Shown here piece by piece: positions 1-10,900 of a DNA stretch of 64,000 nucleotides. This DNA comes from Mrakia gelida (taxonomy: Eukaryota; Basidiomycota; Tremellomycetes; Cystofilobasidiales; Mrakiaceae), in contig BRON01000024.1 in assembly GCA_024345305.1 (NCBI GenBank), positions 59,989 through 123,988 of the forward strand. Direction: 5' to 3'. The notes beneath the pieces were generated by a model, which saw only the letters and a program-made list of their open reading frames with translations, had not been told where the DNA came from and did no database searches. The position numbers were made by a program, and so were the translations under genes. Numbering within the stretch: position 1 is the first letter of the stretch; the number at the start of each line of letters is the position of its first letter.

Positions 1-2334
1 TGGGCGGAAGCCATGAACTACGCCACATACACAATCAACCGCATTCCCTCATCCTCAGTCAACTCTCAAACCCCCTACCAAGCCTACTACAAAAGGAAGC
101 CCGACCTCACTGCAATGCGGACGTTCGGAGCTCTCGCTTACGCGCTCAACCTTCAAAAGATCAAGCATCAACCCAAGAGCATCAAGTGCATCTTCCTCGG
201 ATACGGCGATCTCAACGGGAAGAAGGCCTATCGACTTCAAGTCCATGGAGACCCCAAGCGGTCGATCCTTCATTCTCGGGACGTTATCTTCGACGAAACA
301 CGTGGAGTCCACCAGACGGTGGAGCTACCAGGAATGGGACAAGCCGGAATCAAGGAGGACCACAAGGAGGAGGAAGAAGAAGAGAAGGAACTAGAGGAGG
401 ACAAAGGAGAGGAACAGCACCTACTCAAGTCCAACCAACAAGACCCGGTCAGGGAGACCGAGGCAAGGAAACCCAACCCATCACGCGTCAAGCACTCCTA
501 CACTTACGAGCCCATCATCGATGAACCGGCTGTCGATTTGAGTGGGAGCTACGGACGAGGTCAACGGCACAAGAAACCTCTCACAGGAACAGGAGACTCG
601 GCAAGATTTGTCCAGACAGACTACGACATCACCGACTTCATTTCGGAGGACTTCGCCGGACACGCTCAAGCGACGCAACCCAAACTCGAGGATCTTCCAC
701 CACCCTCCGTCCCAAATACATACGGAGAAGCCATGGCGTCGGAGCACGCATACTTCTGGAGGGAAGCGATGGACGAAGAGATGGTGTCGATGGAAGGGAA
801 CGGAGTCTTTGAACTCACAGAGCTACCCTCAGGATCAAAAACGGTCAGAGGTCGCTGGGTCTACGCGCTCAAGAAAGGAGCCGACGGGAGGATTACTCGC
901 TTCAAAGCTAGATGGGTCGCCAAGGGATTCAGTCAGCAAGAAGGAGTCGACTACGTCGAGACGTACGCGCCGGTATCAAAGCTCAACTCACTCAGGATCG
1001 TCCTCGCCATCACAGCATCGGAGGATCTCGATCTAGTCCAAGGAGACTTCAAGACGGCGTTCCTCACAGCCGACCTAGTGGAAACGGTCTTCATGGAACA
1101 GCCAACAGGGTACGAACAAAAGGGAGCCGACAAGAAGAAACTCGTCGCGCATCTCCTCAAGGCCCTATACGGACTCAAACAATCGCCACTCGCGTTCTAC
1201 AATCACTCCTCAAAGTTCTTTCAAACTCAACTCAATCTCCATCCACTCGAAGCGGACCCTTGCATCTACATAGGGCATAGGAAGGGACGACGGATCATGC
1301 TGGTCCAGTACGTTGACGACTTCGTCGCCGCAGGAGACAAGGAGGATTTGGAGTGGGTCATGACGGAGATCCAGAAGGAATTCAAGATCGACGACAGAGG
1401 AGACCTCAACCCAGGAACCATCCTCGGAATCGACGTTACGAGGGACCGCAAGGCGGGGACAATGGACCTCAGCCAGAAACGATACGTTCAAACGGTCCTC
1501 GAACGATTCAACATGGTCGACGCAAAATCAAACAAGGTTCCGATGGACGACTTTAGGCAACAGTCGGTCCAATCGGAGGATTCGGGATCAGAGAAGCTGG
1601 ACGGAGTACCCTACCTCGAAGCGGTGGGATCGTTGATGTACCTCCAAGTCTGCACTCGACCGGACATCGCCTTCGCCGTCGGAGTTCTCAGCCGATTCAG
1701 CTCGGACCCAAGAAGGGTTCACTGGGGAGCAGTCAAGAAGGTCATGCGATACCTACAAGGATCAGCAGACACGTCGCTTCAACTTGGAGGACACTCGGAC
1801 GCTCCAATCGCAGAACTATGGACCGACTCCGACTACGCCGGAGACACGGAATCAAGACGATCAACAACAGGATTCGTCGTCAAGGTATTTGGATCCACAG
1901 TCATCTGGGCAAGTCGACGCCAAAAGGCAATCAGTCTCTCTTCTCTTGAAGCAGAGTACATCGCTCTCTCCGCAGGATGCCGGAACCTCAGATGGGTCGC
2001 CAAGATCCTCGCTCAACTCGGATACGACACCGGATCGATCCCAGTAAACGTAGACAACCAAGGAGCCATCGAAACAACCAAGAACGGTACTCACTCGGAA
2101 AAGACCAAGCACATCGACGTCGCGTACAAATACGGACGAGAGGCCCAACAGAGTGGATTCATCAAGCTCAACTACTGTCCCACCGAGGACATGCAGGCAG
2201 ACATCCTCACCAAGGCTCTCGGAGTCGAAAAGCTCGAACGGTTCAAGAAATCGCTCAACATCCAGAAGGAACCCTCGCGCATGGATCAGAAGACCAGCGG
2301 AGACATGGATGGAAACCCGCAGAGGGGGAAATGA
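1..2334 (+). CDS. Copia Gag-Pol polyprotein, 3' part (element A)
   Basis: This is the C-terminal 778 codons or so of a Ty1/copia polyprotein; the frame is open from base 1 and the 5' part lies outside the window. It holds the end of the integrase, the linker, reverse transcriptase (LYGLKQSP, and the catalytic YVDD in VQYVDDFVAAG near base 1310) and RNase H (TDSDYAGD, SSLEAEY, VDNQGAI). It aligns base for base, without indels, with 49049-51382 of element B at an offset of 49048, and differs at only a handful of codons (for example DAKSNK versus DAKPNK, RQQSVQ versus RQLSVQ). No stop or frameshift is visible, so this copy is probably young. The stop TGA is at 2332-2334, followed by a purine tract and the LTR. 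The amino-terminal Gag, protease and most of the integrase cannot be judged from this window. Confidence 0.95.
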   Translation, partial: WAEAMNYATYTINRIPSSSVNSQTPYQAYYKRKPDLTAMRTFGALAYALNLQKIKHQPKSIKCIFLGYGDLNGKKAYRLQVHGDPKRSILHSRDVIFDETRGVHQTVELPGMGQAGIKEDHKEEEEEEKELEEDKGEEQHLLKSNQQDPVRETEARKPNPSRVKHSYTYEPIIDEPAVDLSGSYGRGQRHKKPLTGTGDSARFVQTDYDITDFISEDFAGHAQATQPKLEDLPPPSVPNTYGEAMASEHAYFWREAMDEEMVSMEGNGVFELTELPSGSKTVRGRWVYALKKGADGRITRFKARWVAKGFSQQEGVDYVETYAPVSKLNSLRIVLAITASEDLDLVQGDFKTAFLTADLVETVFMEQPTGYEQKGADKKKLVAHLLKALYGLKQSPLAFYNHSSKFFQTQLNLHPLEADPCIYIGHRKGRRIMLVQYVDDFVAAGDKEDLEWVMTEIQKEFKIDDRGDLNPGTILGIDVTRDRKAGTMDLSQKRYVQTVLERFNMVDAKSNKVPMDDFRQQSVQSEDSGSEKLDGVPYLEAVGSLMYLQVCTRPDIAFAVGVLSRFSSDPRRVHWGAVKKVMRYLQGSADTSLQLGGHSDAPIAELWTDSDYAGDTESRRSTTGFVVKVFGSTVIWASRRQKAISLSSLEAEYIALSAGCRNLRWVAKILAQLGYDTGSIPVNVDNQGAIETTKNGTHSEKTKHIDVAYKYGREAQQSGFIKLNYCPTEDMQADILTKALGVEKLERFKKSLNIQKEPSRMDQKTSGDMDGNPQRGK

Positions 2335-2364
2335 AGGAAGGGCTCTCAGCTCGTCGAGTGGGAG

Positions 2365-2591
2365 TGTTGGAAGGTGGCGACTCGCAGAGAGGTCTTACGT
2401 GGTAGCTTAGTAACGCGTCTCGTTCAGTCCCCTTGTTAGTAACCATTCTTCGTAAACAGCTTTGTAAGCTACCTTCAGATCACGTGACCATTTCCATAGT
2501 ATATAAACCTTTCGAGTAGCTAGCTTTATACAACAAGCTTTGAACCACATCCTGCAGACATCCCTAAGCTCAAGTGGACGACCCAACAACA
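2365..2591 (+). repeat. 3' LTR of Copia element A
   Basis: The 227-bp LTR begins TGTTGGAAGG and ends CAACAACA. The purine tract GAGTGGGAG lies immediately upstream (2356-2364). Inside are a TCACGTGA palindrome (2480-2487, an E-box type site) and a TATATAA box near 2510. By eye the LTR is identical over its length to the 5' LTR of element B (46799-47025), but differs at three positions from the 3' LTR of B. The five bases after it are CTTCG; the matching upstream copy would be outside the window. Confidence 0.95.
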
Positions 2592-3086
2592 CTTCGTTCG
2601 GGCTTGGACTTCGCATGCTGACCTACGTGTCATCCCTTTCACTCACTCCCGACCGCACAAGCTTCCTTTCTCCTCCTAGCCCTCTCCCTCCTCATCCCAA
2701 AACTCCCGTACATCATCCACGCCTCTCCACCCCTCTCCCTCGTCCCTGACGAAGGCTCCCTCCGCTCCTTCCTCGCCAAAGCCTGGTGCTTCAACTACCT
2801 CAACCACCTCGTCAACACCTCCTCCAACTTCCTCTACATCTCGCAGTTCCTCCTCAACCAACGCTCCAAGACCTTCGGAGAGAACTACCGCATTCTCGCT
2901 GGTGTCGACTTGCTTTCGCTCACCCTTCACGCCCTTCCGGTGATGTTGAGCGCGAGGTGGGGGAGGTAGGAGTCGATGGATCCGCTTTTTGTGTGGGATG
3001 TGGTGACGGTGGGGAGGTTCGCGGCGAGTGCGTGGCAGGCGTGGAAGTTTGAGGTGGTGAAGCAGAAGGAGGAGGAGGAGGAGTGA
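2592..3086 (+). pseudogene. Multi-pass membrane protein fragment, copy 1 (LTR-truncated, nonsense)
   Basis: An open frame starts right after the LTR and reads as a hydrophobic protein, with motifs SLLIPKLPYIIH, FLLNQRSKTFGENYR and VMLSARWGR, and ends in a run of glutamates before TGA at 3084-3086. It is paralogous to the minus-strand sequence at 37879-38894 (LNHRS-TFGGSYK, SSKWGRWELMDP, same Glu-rich tail). Two lesions are visible: the 5' half is missing, the LTR sitting where it should be, and an in-frame TAG at 2967-2969 replaces the Trp that the other copy keeps. I do not recognise the family; an N-terminal region with membrane spans is expected from the paralogue. Function unknown. Confidence 0.65.
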
Positions 3087-3134
3087 GAGGAGAGGAGGAG
3101 TGAGGGTTGAAGGAGATTTGGTTCGGGGGAAGCG

Positions 3135-3899
3135 GTGGATTATCTTGGAATGCTTTATGATCTTAGTCTGAAGAGAAGGAATCGTCCTCACAGGGGACGA
3201 GAAACCGCGAAAGCTGAAGCTGACGGGACGAACTCAAAGCCGACGCGTCTTGCGAAACGTTCCTCCGTCGGTCTCTCGCGGATTGGCCTGAGCTCAAGGC
3301 TCAAGGCTGCTCTCGGTCCTCTCTCGGCTGACAAGGCTCCGCTCATCGCCGTCAGGTTCCCTTCTCGTCGACGTTCTCCATACGATCCCTCGACGCGTTC
3401 GTCCTTCGTTTTCTCTTCTCGCCCAATCTTCCCGTCGAGTCGCTGACTGACTTCGTTTTTGGCCCCTCGTACTTCTCTCCTCAGATCTTCCCCCTCTTCA
3501 CTCAGTCCATGCAAAACCTCTTCTACACCCTGTGGTCCTCCTACTCTTCGCTCTTGAACTCTCCCCTCCACCCAGCACCAGTCGACTCCCTTCTCTTCAC
3601 GATTCGAAGCTGCAACACCTACCTGCTCGAAGCGCGTCTGGAGGAAGGACTGTCAGCTTACCCCGATGCGAGCTCGTTTGCTTGTGAGCAGATGTGAGCA
3701 GGTTGAGAGAATGAGTAGGGAAACAGAAGGGAAGCTTGAGGGAGGGGTAGGGAGGGACCTTCGCGTCGACTCGCCGGGAGGGGGCATCAATGTTGAGGAG
3801 GAGGATCTTGAGGATTACGGGTACGAGGAGGAGGAGGAAGACAAAGATGAGGACGATGAGGAGAGAAGTATTATGGGGATGTGGATGGAGATCGTTTGA
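3135..3899 (+). CDS. Hypothetical protein with acidic C-terminus
   Basis: A weakly supported model. The first exon could run from ATG 3135 to about 3351, where a gtcagg donor is followed by a CTGAC branch sequence and a CAG acceptor at 3482-3484. The next exon (from 3485) uses host-like codons and begins IFPLFTQSMQNLFYTLW. A small splice near 3690 would join it to a frame ending in a strongly acidic tail (EEEDLEDYGYEEEEED) with TGA at 3897-3899. I do not recognise the family, and the 5' boundary next to the broken gene at 2592-3086 is unclear, so this could itself be the 3' remnant of a larger gene. Confidence 0.3.
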
Positions 3900-4031
3900 G
3901 CGAAGGATCAGGAGCAGAGGAGAGAGACGAGACGGATTGGGGAGGTGAAGAGAGGTTGATGGTGCGAGGCAGAGATATGTCGCTAGAGATCGAGAACCAT
4001 CGCAATCAGCTTTTTTTTCTCCTCCTCGATC

Positions 4032-4680
4032 GTGGACGAAAGTGAAGCTGATCCCTTCTTCTGCCTCTTCTCTGTCCGAACAAAAGCTCGTCCGAATCTC
4101 GTTGCTCTTCGAATCACTTCCACACTCCCGGCCCTCGCACTCCCTACCCTCCTCTATCTACTATCCTCGACCCCTCCCCTTCGACAGATCTTCCTCTTCC
4201 AACTTGCGTCTTCCTCTTTGCCCTCCATCCTCCAAGTTTTCAACCGCTTCCTCTCCCAATCTTCAACCAACTCGATTCATCACCTCTCCCTCACCTCCTC
4301 ATCCTCTTCCTCGCTCCTCCTGGAATCCGCCCTCGTCTCCCTCCTCCTCCTCAACCGCTCGGGCCTCGAGTACCTCGATCTCGAGGAACTTCAACCTTCA
4401 CCACCGAAGACTCCCTCTCGAAACTCGTCGACGCAATCGAAGATTCCAACTCGACGCTCCAAATGCTCTGGCTCGACCCCCGCACTCGCTGGTCCAACAC
4501 TCCTCTCAGCTACCTCCGAGATCGACTCAACGACTCTCTTTCCAAGAACCGAGCTAGGAGGAAGCTGGCTCATAGCATGGCGACGAGACTGGTAGGGAGC
4601 TTTCGAGCGATGCTTTGCCTGGGAGGACCGGTTCGACGCGACGAAAAGAGCAGAGGGAGGTTGAGCTCGCTTCCGACGGA
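4032..4680 (+). pseudogene. Leucine-rich hypothetical protein, frameshifted copy 1
   Basis: Host-type codons encode a leucine-rich sequence (LPALALPTLLYLLSS, then GLEYLDLEEL) resembling the LRR part of fungal F-box/LRR proteins. Near 4400 the open frame shifts by one base: the continuation (TEDSLSKLVDAIEDSNSTLQ, then LQMLWLDPRTRWSNTPL and SSLPTEI) lies in another frame with no obvious intron, so a 1-nt indel is likely. Similarity to the minus-strand copy at 34587-35000 covers about 4470-4680. The coding similarity then stops abruptly and a dispersed repeat (4688-4790) follows, while copy 2 keeps about 90 more codons. Probably a broken duplicate; F-box kinship is a guess. Confidence 0.5.
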
Positions 4681-4687
4681 GATTGCG

Positions 4688-4790
4688 CTGTCTTTTTCTT
4701 CATCCTTTTGTTTCACCTTCTCATTCGGTCTTTCTATACAAAGGGCCCATGTCGTTTTTCTCTAGAAAAAGTGGTAGATGTCGAAAAAGC
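4688..4790 (+). repeat. Dispersed repeat, inverted copy at 34390-34497
   Basis: Starts ctgtctttttc and includes gggcccatgtcg. The same sequence occurs in reverse complement at about 34390-34497, and in both places it follows the leucine-rich gene copy. Related sequence follows the palindrome at 6880 and at 35034. Confidence 0.6.
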
Positions 4791-4960
4791 AGAGGAGCAT
4801 GGGCAACGGCAACCCTAACCCCTCGCGACGCGTCAACTCATTCAGGTCCATCAGGCATTTCCTTCTAATCCCTCACCTTCTTTCGCGAGGGCATCGAAAG
4901 CAACGGAAGCAAGAGAAGCATGAAGTCATTAATATGCAGAGTCAAGGCAGAAAGGTAGAG

Positions 4961-4979
4961 AAAAGACAGCCTGTCGTTT
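4961..4979. repeat. 19-bp palindrome (site 1)
   Basis: AAAAGACAG-C-CTGTCGTTT: 9-bp arms around one central base with one mismatch. Member of the dispersed palindrome set described in the findings. Confidence 0.8.
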
Positions 4980-5760
4980 CAATTCTTGTTCTCTCTCATC
5001 GACGCTTCAGCCGAACACCGTGCGGTATTTTTCGGTTTCTTGATTCTAAAAACTGAGGTTGAAGTTTCACCGGTTGCTTAACATCCAGAACCCGCCCTTG
5101 GATGCTGCCTTGTCGTTGACGGTGGGGAGGCTAAGCAGGGTAGGGAGCACCTCAATTTCAGTCGTGTCGGCCGAGGAGTCGGAGTCGAAAATCCCTGGTT
5201 CGACACTGCTCGCGAATCGTGATTGATACTTGTTCAGTTCGTCGCGTTTGTTCCTCTAATCAGCTAACCCTGCGATGAGGCGCGTTGTTACTGGGCCTCT
5301 TCCTTTGTCCGATTTAACTTGAATTCTCCTTTCGCCGTCTCTTATCCCTCAGGTTTCTTTTAATAGTACGGTCACGCTTCGGAAAAGCGAACTCAGGTCT
5401 ATCTTAACCCGTACGCCGTTCAGTTTACGCCTGTAGGAGGAAGTGTTATTATTTCGGTGCGTCGTGACCTTTCTTCTCGTTGACCCCTACTTCGTCACTG
5501 AACTTCGGAGCATGGTCCATATCACATCATTGCAGTTTCTCTAGTTATGTTTTACTCCGGCTGTGTATTCGATTATTGCTTCTGAAGAAGAAGGAAGTTG
5601 CGGATCTACCCAGCTTGAGTTTGACTCTTAGGCCGAGCTTTGGCTAGTATGACTGAATCCGGAAAGTTGACGCAGCAGAGTCAAGCAATGCGTTTTTCTT
5701 CTCCTCGATGCTCTTTCGGACTGACTACATCATCGTATCGGTCCAGACAAAAAAAAAGCT
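4980..5760. other. No recognisable gene
   Basis: Relatively T-rich sequence without a convincing exon on either strand. I see no repeat match elsewhere in the window. Confidence 0.4.
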
Positions 5761-6419
5761 TCATAGGTTACCGTCGCTTTTCGAACGACGGGAAAAACGA
5801 CATGTGAGCCTGAAGGGAGGTTCGCTGGTCGGGCTGATGGGAGAGATTGCTTCCCAAGTGATTAAAAATGTCGCTCCCCGGACGGAGCCGATGTCTGAGA
5901 GATGCGAAAGCCCGTCCTTTCCGAGTGCATCGGGTTTATCTTTTCGGTCGAACATGAGGATCCATTCTTCGATTTCCTCCACGCTGTATTGCGAGAAGTC
6001 TAACTCGCCTGTGAAAGGTTTTTGTCGCCCCGAGGGCGTCGAAAAATGCGTCCTTCTTCGGACCACCATTCGCCAAAGGTCTGGGACCTTAGTCGAGTCC
6101 ATTCCCTACGCTAGGCGCGAAGGTAAATGGAGCTGCTGCTAACCCTAGGCAAGGAAGGAAGCGAGCTGATCGTCTGAGAGCAGTGAACAGGTAAGATGGG
6201 AGGTCTGATAGAGAGAAAACTGTGACCAGACAATAGGGCTAGGGAAAAACGCGTCGAGGTGAGAGAGACATCAAGGACAAACCTGAGTAAGCAGCTAACG
6301 TGAGCAGCGTGAAGTTGACCTCCGTCTGGTCCAGCTTTGACTGGTGTCTCGGCAGCGAACTCGTCGGAGTTTACAAAATCGTCGACCTCAGAGACGGTCA
6401 TAGGACGAGGTTTGGCCAA
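5761..6419 (-). CDS. Hypothetical protein, at least two exons
   Basis: On the minus strand an ATG at 6417-6419 opens a hydrophilic exon (MAKPRPMTVSEVDDFVNSDE...). After one or more introns (CTAG acceptor near 6111) comes a second exon with plausible coding character containing ELDFSQYSVEEIEEWILMFD. No known domain is recognised. The second exon begins at about 6102 and stays open to 5761. The joining phase could not be fixed by eye, and the region is bordered by LTR debris at 6608, so it may be a remnant rather than a working gene. Confidence 0.35.
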
Positions 6420-6607
6420 TTGAAAGAAGAAAAAAAGAGGAAAGTCAGCTTGAGCTCACGACCCGTCGATGTAGAGGAAGGTATCTTTACTCACCACGAT
6501 ACCCATGTAAAGAGGGTTTTGGATGTCCGAAGACGGGAAAGGGTGAGGACTGACATCCTAGTTGAAGGGAGCGACGCGAGGACCCCGTGTGTTCCATTTC
6601 TCACATA

Positions 6608-6720
6608 GCTTACTCCATAGTTTTCCACGCCAGCTGTCGTCAGTATATTGTCTTCATCGTCTAGCGTAGGATGATAACGAACTTGCAGAACCCCAACTTC
6701 CCAGGACCGGAAGTTTCAAC
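6608..6720 (+). repeat. LTR 3'-end fragment, family D
   Basis: Shares the block cgtctagcgtaggatgataa and cccaggaccggaagtt with the reverse complement of 23723-23830, where it directly precedes a primer-binding site and gag. This copy is therefore the 3' end of an LTR whose internal region is gone. Confidence 0.65.
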
Positions 6721-6879
6721 GGGTACTACCGGATCGAACCTACGCCCGTCCTTACTCTACGTGTTTCTGGTTGAAATTTCTGGTTTTGAAACGATAGGTC
6801 GTGCAAGTTCCACATCAACTAAGGTATGATACGACAACATCTTTTCGACCCAACATCTCTTTGTCTTTCGCTCCATGAG

Positions 6880-6898
6880 AAACGACAGCCCGTCGTTT
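6880..6898. repeat. 19-bp palindrome (site 2)
   Basis: AAACGACAG-C-CCGTCGTTT, one mismatch in the right arm. It begins the longer repeat 6880-7180. Confidence 0.8.
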
Positions 6899-7180
6899 CC
6901 GCTACCCTTCTATTCCACCTCCTCACTCGGTATTTTCATCACAAAGGTCCCAAGCGACTGCTCTTTGAGCGAGTGGAAGTTAGAAGTACCAGAAATGTCC
7001 TGGCGGGGCAAGGGAGATGTGAGGATTGACCGAGAGCAAGGAGGGCAAAGGAATGGAAGCGACGCGACGAAAAGAAGTCGGGTGCTTATCGAGGAACGAG
7101 GACGAGGCATGATCCAAGGGTTATTCAAGATAGAGGTTAGAACGTAGAAAGCGAGGCGAGCGTATTTAAAGGAGGCACAG
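6880..7180 (+). repeat. Dispersed repeat, second copy at 35034-35300
   Basis: Both copies start at the palindrome and share, in order, a T/C-rich block, aagcgactgctctt, gagggcaaaggaatg, gcgacgcgac, a block around ggacgagg.atgat, and a final gaggcgagcgtat / cggcgagcgcatt stretch. Indels separate the blocks. No coding capacity is evident; probably a non-autonomous element. Confidence 0.6.
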
Positions 7181-7186
7181 CGAGCA

Positions 7187-7206
7187 AAAAAAAAAAAAAA
7201 AAAAAA
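7187..7206 (+). repeat. Poly(A) tract
   Basis: About twenty A in a row, directly 3' of the repeat 6880-7180, which would fit a retroposed 3' end; not proven. Confidence 0.7.
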
Positions 7207-7254
7207 CTCTGAAGGCTGAAACTAGAACAGTGGAAGAATGATGAACAAATTTGA

Positions 7255-7353
7255 AATGGACCTGGGGATATATAAGGCGAGCAGAGACCTGGCAGGAGTT
7301 GCTTCTTCACTTGTACTGAAGTACATCCTGTTGTGAGGTACCTCAAGCTGACC
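7255..7353 (+). repeat. LTR-like 3' end with core promoter
   Basis: Contains atatataaggcgagc followed about 30 bp later by cttcacttgtactgaag, the same TATA/start-region layout seen in LTRs at 37602-37878, 53136-53447 and 57995-58198, and ends in gaccaaca. The 5' end was not found. Confidence 0.35.
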
Positions 7354-7910
7354 AACATCGTTCCCTCCCTTCGTTATCGGGCTCGTCGTTGATTTAAATC
7401 GACCCTTTGGGCCTTCACCTTCAGGCTGTACTGTATTGCTCTCACTTCGGCGGCCTTCAGATCCCAGTCAGCCGTAGAATCGATCCCAGGTTCGCCTTCT
7501 GTCTTCTTCGTGAGCTCGCAGTGTCCCTCGTCTTCATTCCTCATGTGAGCTGACTTCCTTGCTCTACCTCTTCTCCTAGGCTGCATCAGCGCGACCGATT
7601 CTCGCTCAAGAAGCTGATCGACTCCTTTCAAGGGCTCTCATTCTGGTGACAAGGCAAGGCTGGATGACTATCCAAGCGGATACAGACCGATCCTTGGAGT
7701 TGGAACAAGTGGGAACGAAACTAAAGTTTGTATGACGAAGAAAAGAAAACGCTACAAAGAGGTCTTTAAAAAATGGCAGGGATATATAGAATCCGCATAA
7801 CCCAGGGTCGTGTAACGAGAGAGAGAGGCAGAAGCAGCAAAAAGAGAAGGAGAAAAGGCAGGAGTACCAAGAGAAAGAGATGTCTCCCCAAGGGAGCGTA
7901 GAAGATCAGG
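7354..7910. other. 3' flank of the hydrolase gene
   Basis: No supported gene. An 85-codon minus-strand frame at 7374-7631 lacks recognisable content. Confidence 0.4.
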
Positions 7911-10900
7911 TCAACGAGGCTTGATGGTCTTCGCCGCCGACCCATCTGTTCGAGAAGACGCGGCGAGAAAAGAGCAGGTCAGCTTCGAAAGCGAAGACGG
8001 AAGACTCTGGGTCTCGGGAACAACGCACCGTAGGGCTCTATCTACAATCTTTCCACTGGGATGTCAAAAGGGAAGGAGGGAAGACAGGGTCAGATGAAGA
8101 GAAGAGAGAGCAGACGATAGATGAGTTCGAGTCGCGTCACGATCACAGGAACTCACAACAGTACCTCCCCATGCACCCCTCGCGGGTCGTAGTACAGCCC
8201 GTCCGAGACACCATCTGTCAGAAGAAAAGAAATAGAACGGTAAATAGATGGAAGGTTCCAGAAGGGTCAAGGACTGACGATGCTCAAGATAGTGCTTGAC
8301 TCGTTCAGCATGGACGATCGCGTCCTTTCCTCCGAGGAAGAACGCTGTTCGAGAGGCATCCGTACCGTTGACGAGGACCAGAGGAAGAAGGGGATTAGGG
8401 AAAGGTGAACGAACGACCAGTCGAACTTCCTTGAGATGGCGTTGGCGATCCCAATCTCCGAGCCAACGAAGTAGCTCATGAGGAGTTCTATTGCTGTCGA
8501 GGGATCTCGATCTGTGGAAGAACCCAGCAGGAAATAGCGAATGAAGCGGCGAGAAGATGAGAGAGGGAGACGCGTCGACCATTCTGAACTTACAGACGAA
8601 ATTGTAGCAGACGTCTGAAGGAACGAGAAGACGTCGAGGTCTACCAGTGGGAGTTCAATTCTTTCAGTCGAAAAGGATAATCGAGGATTCACCTCCCTTC
8701 CAGAGGCAAAAAGACACAGGGTCGACGAAGAAAGACCGACGGATCGATCTCGGTATGTCCTTCATCACCCACGCATGAATAGTAGACCCATTCGAGTGAC
8801 TTAAGATTGTGGATCCTCCCGCATGATCCTCTGAGTCCGGAGAGTAGATCTTGTAGTGAGCGAGAGCGAGGGAGAGTGAGCGAATGGTTTCACGTTTACT
8901 GAAAGGAGCGAGATGTCGAGGCGACGGCTGAATTGACGCGGCTGAAAAAGGAATAAGGAGAGAGAGATTTCAGTTACCAGAATGAGAGGAGGGAAGGGTG
9001 AGAAGGAAAGAAGAGTGAGAGGGAAGGAGGGACGAACGAGGTGCATTGAAATTGCAGGTTGGATTGGAACGAGGAGAGGATGCGAGGAGTAGTCGCGAAC
9101 GAGCGAGGTGATGACGAAGTGGTTCCGGAGGATACCAGATCCCTGGGAGAGACAGGATCGGAGGAAGGAAGAAAGAACATCAGATGAGTTCGAGCCAGAC
9201 GCGAGAGGAGAAAAGGCGACGAGCGACTCGCGAGTCCGTGGAAGTAAAGAATTGGAGAGGAAGAAGCTTCCTTCCTGCCCTTCCCAGGATTCCAGCCGTC
9301 GGGAAGTGAACGAGGTATCTGACGCGAATAGGGAAAGAGAGAGTAAGCTTGACGCACGACGCGTCGACGAGGAGTCAAGGAAGGTTGACAACTGACTCAA
9401 TCTCCCCGAACTTTTCTCTCTTCACTCCCTTCCACCAATAGGACACAGAGCAGATTTGATTGAGGATCCAAGTAAGAATGTAGAGGATCAGAGGTCGGTG
9501 TCGAACGTTCACCTTGTCTGAGTTCCCAAATCGAGACGCGTCCCGAGAAAAGGAAAGGACGTTAGTTTCGGCTCGTTGACACGTTGGGAAGATGTATAAG
9601 AGTGAGAAACAAACTGACCGAGCGTAAGTCGGATGACTTTCACATATTTGTTCCTCCCTGGAGGTAGGATCTTGCCGGTCCGACATTCGATGAGGTCGAG
9701 AGCGTCGAGGAGGACTGTCTCGTGAGTCGGTATGGAGAGGGTGTGGTCGAGGGAGGAGCTATGAGGAGAGCAAGAAATGAAGGTTATCGACTTCGGCGAA
9801 CGCTCAGAAAGGGAGAGGAACGAGGGAGGAAAGGAACGAACTTGAAAGTCGACCAAGAAATCCAGTCGAGGATGTTGTCCCTTTGAAGCGAGTCCCATTC
9901 GGCGTGGTAGAACCATGTTCGCAGTCTGGACGGAAGAGCGGGCATCGTCATCAGCTCTTCGCGCATCTCCGAAGCTGCGGGGAGGGAGGGGAAGAGGGTA
10001 CGAAAGTCCGACTCGAGACGACTCACCTTTCTCTGTCTCTCGTCGTCCTCCCCCAGCCTCTCGATCCCCTTCCCTCCAGTCTGAACATCCAAAGCTCCCT
10101 CGACCTCCTCCAGATTCTCATCCGGCAGAAAGTCTTCTGACACGCGCTCGTGGTTCGCGGCTCGTTGAAGGTTCGCCTGAAGAATTCTCAAGAAGATCCC
10201 TCTCAGCTGAGCTGGATCCGCGCTGAGAGGTGGAGTGACGGGTTGGATTCGATAGGCGAGGTAGAGGTGAAGAAAGGAGAAGATCACCTAAGATGGGAAA
10301 CGAGGAAAGATAAGAACAAGCGAACCAAATGGAAGTCAGCCCAGCCCAATCTCGGAAAAGATGCGGATCATGTTGTTGGGTCGTCCACTTGAGCTTAAGG
10401 AAGTCTGCAGGATGTGGTTCAAAGCTTGTTGTATAGAACTAGCTATTCGAAAGGTTTATATACTATGGAAATGGTCACGTGATCCGAAGGTAGCTTACAG
10501 AGAAGTTGGTTACTAAGGAGGGTTACTGACACGGGGACTGAACGAGACGCGTTACCAAGCTACTAAGTGATACCTCTCTGCGAGTCGCCACCTTCCAACA
10601 GATCAGTCCGGGAGGGACATGGTTCTGCCGCTTCTTCCGCCGGTAGAAGGAATATTTTCAAAAGAGCAGCTCACCTCGAGCGTAGCCCATCCTACTCCTA
10701 GACCAGAAACGATTCTAGCCCCCTTCCCTTCTGGCCCGGAGGCGTACGCGCCCCATCCGAAAGTCGTGAAACATCCCCAGCCGAACGCCAGATAGAAGAT
10801 GGGCGTGAGAAGCCACACAGGTCCTACGAGGACGGCCATGGTGAACCAGAACTTTCGAGTTCTAGGTTTGCGAGTAAGGGAGGGAGGACGGTGGAGGAGT

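Noticed and set aside
5160..5220. CCTGGTTCGACACTG, another tRNA-like element
   Set aside because: The stem bases do not pair and no D-arm is present upstream.
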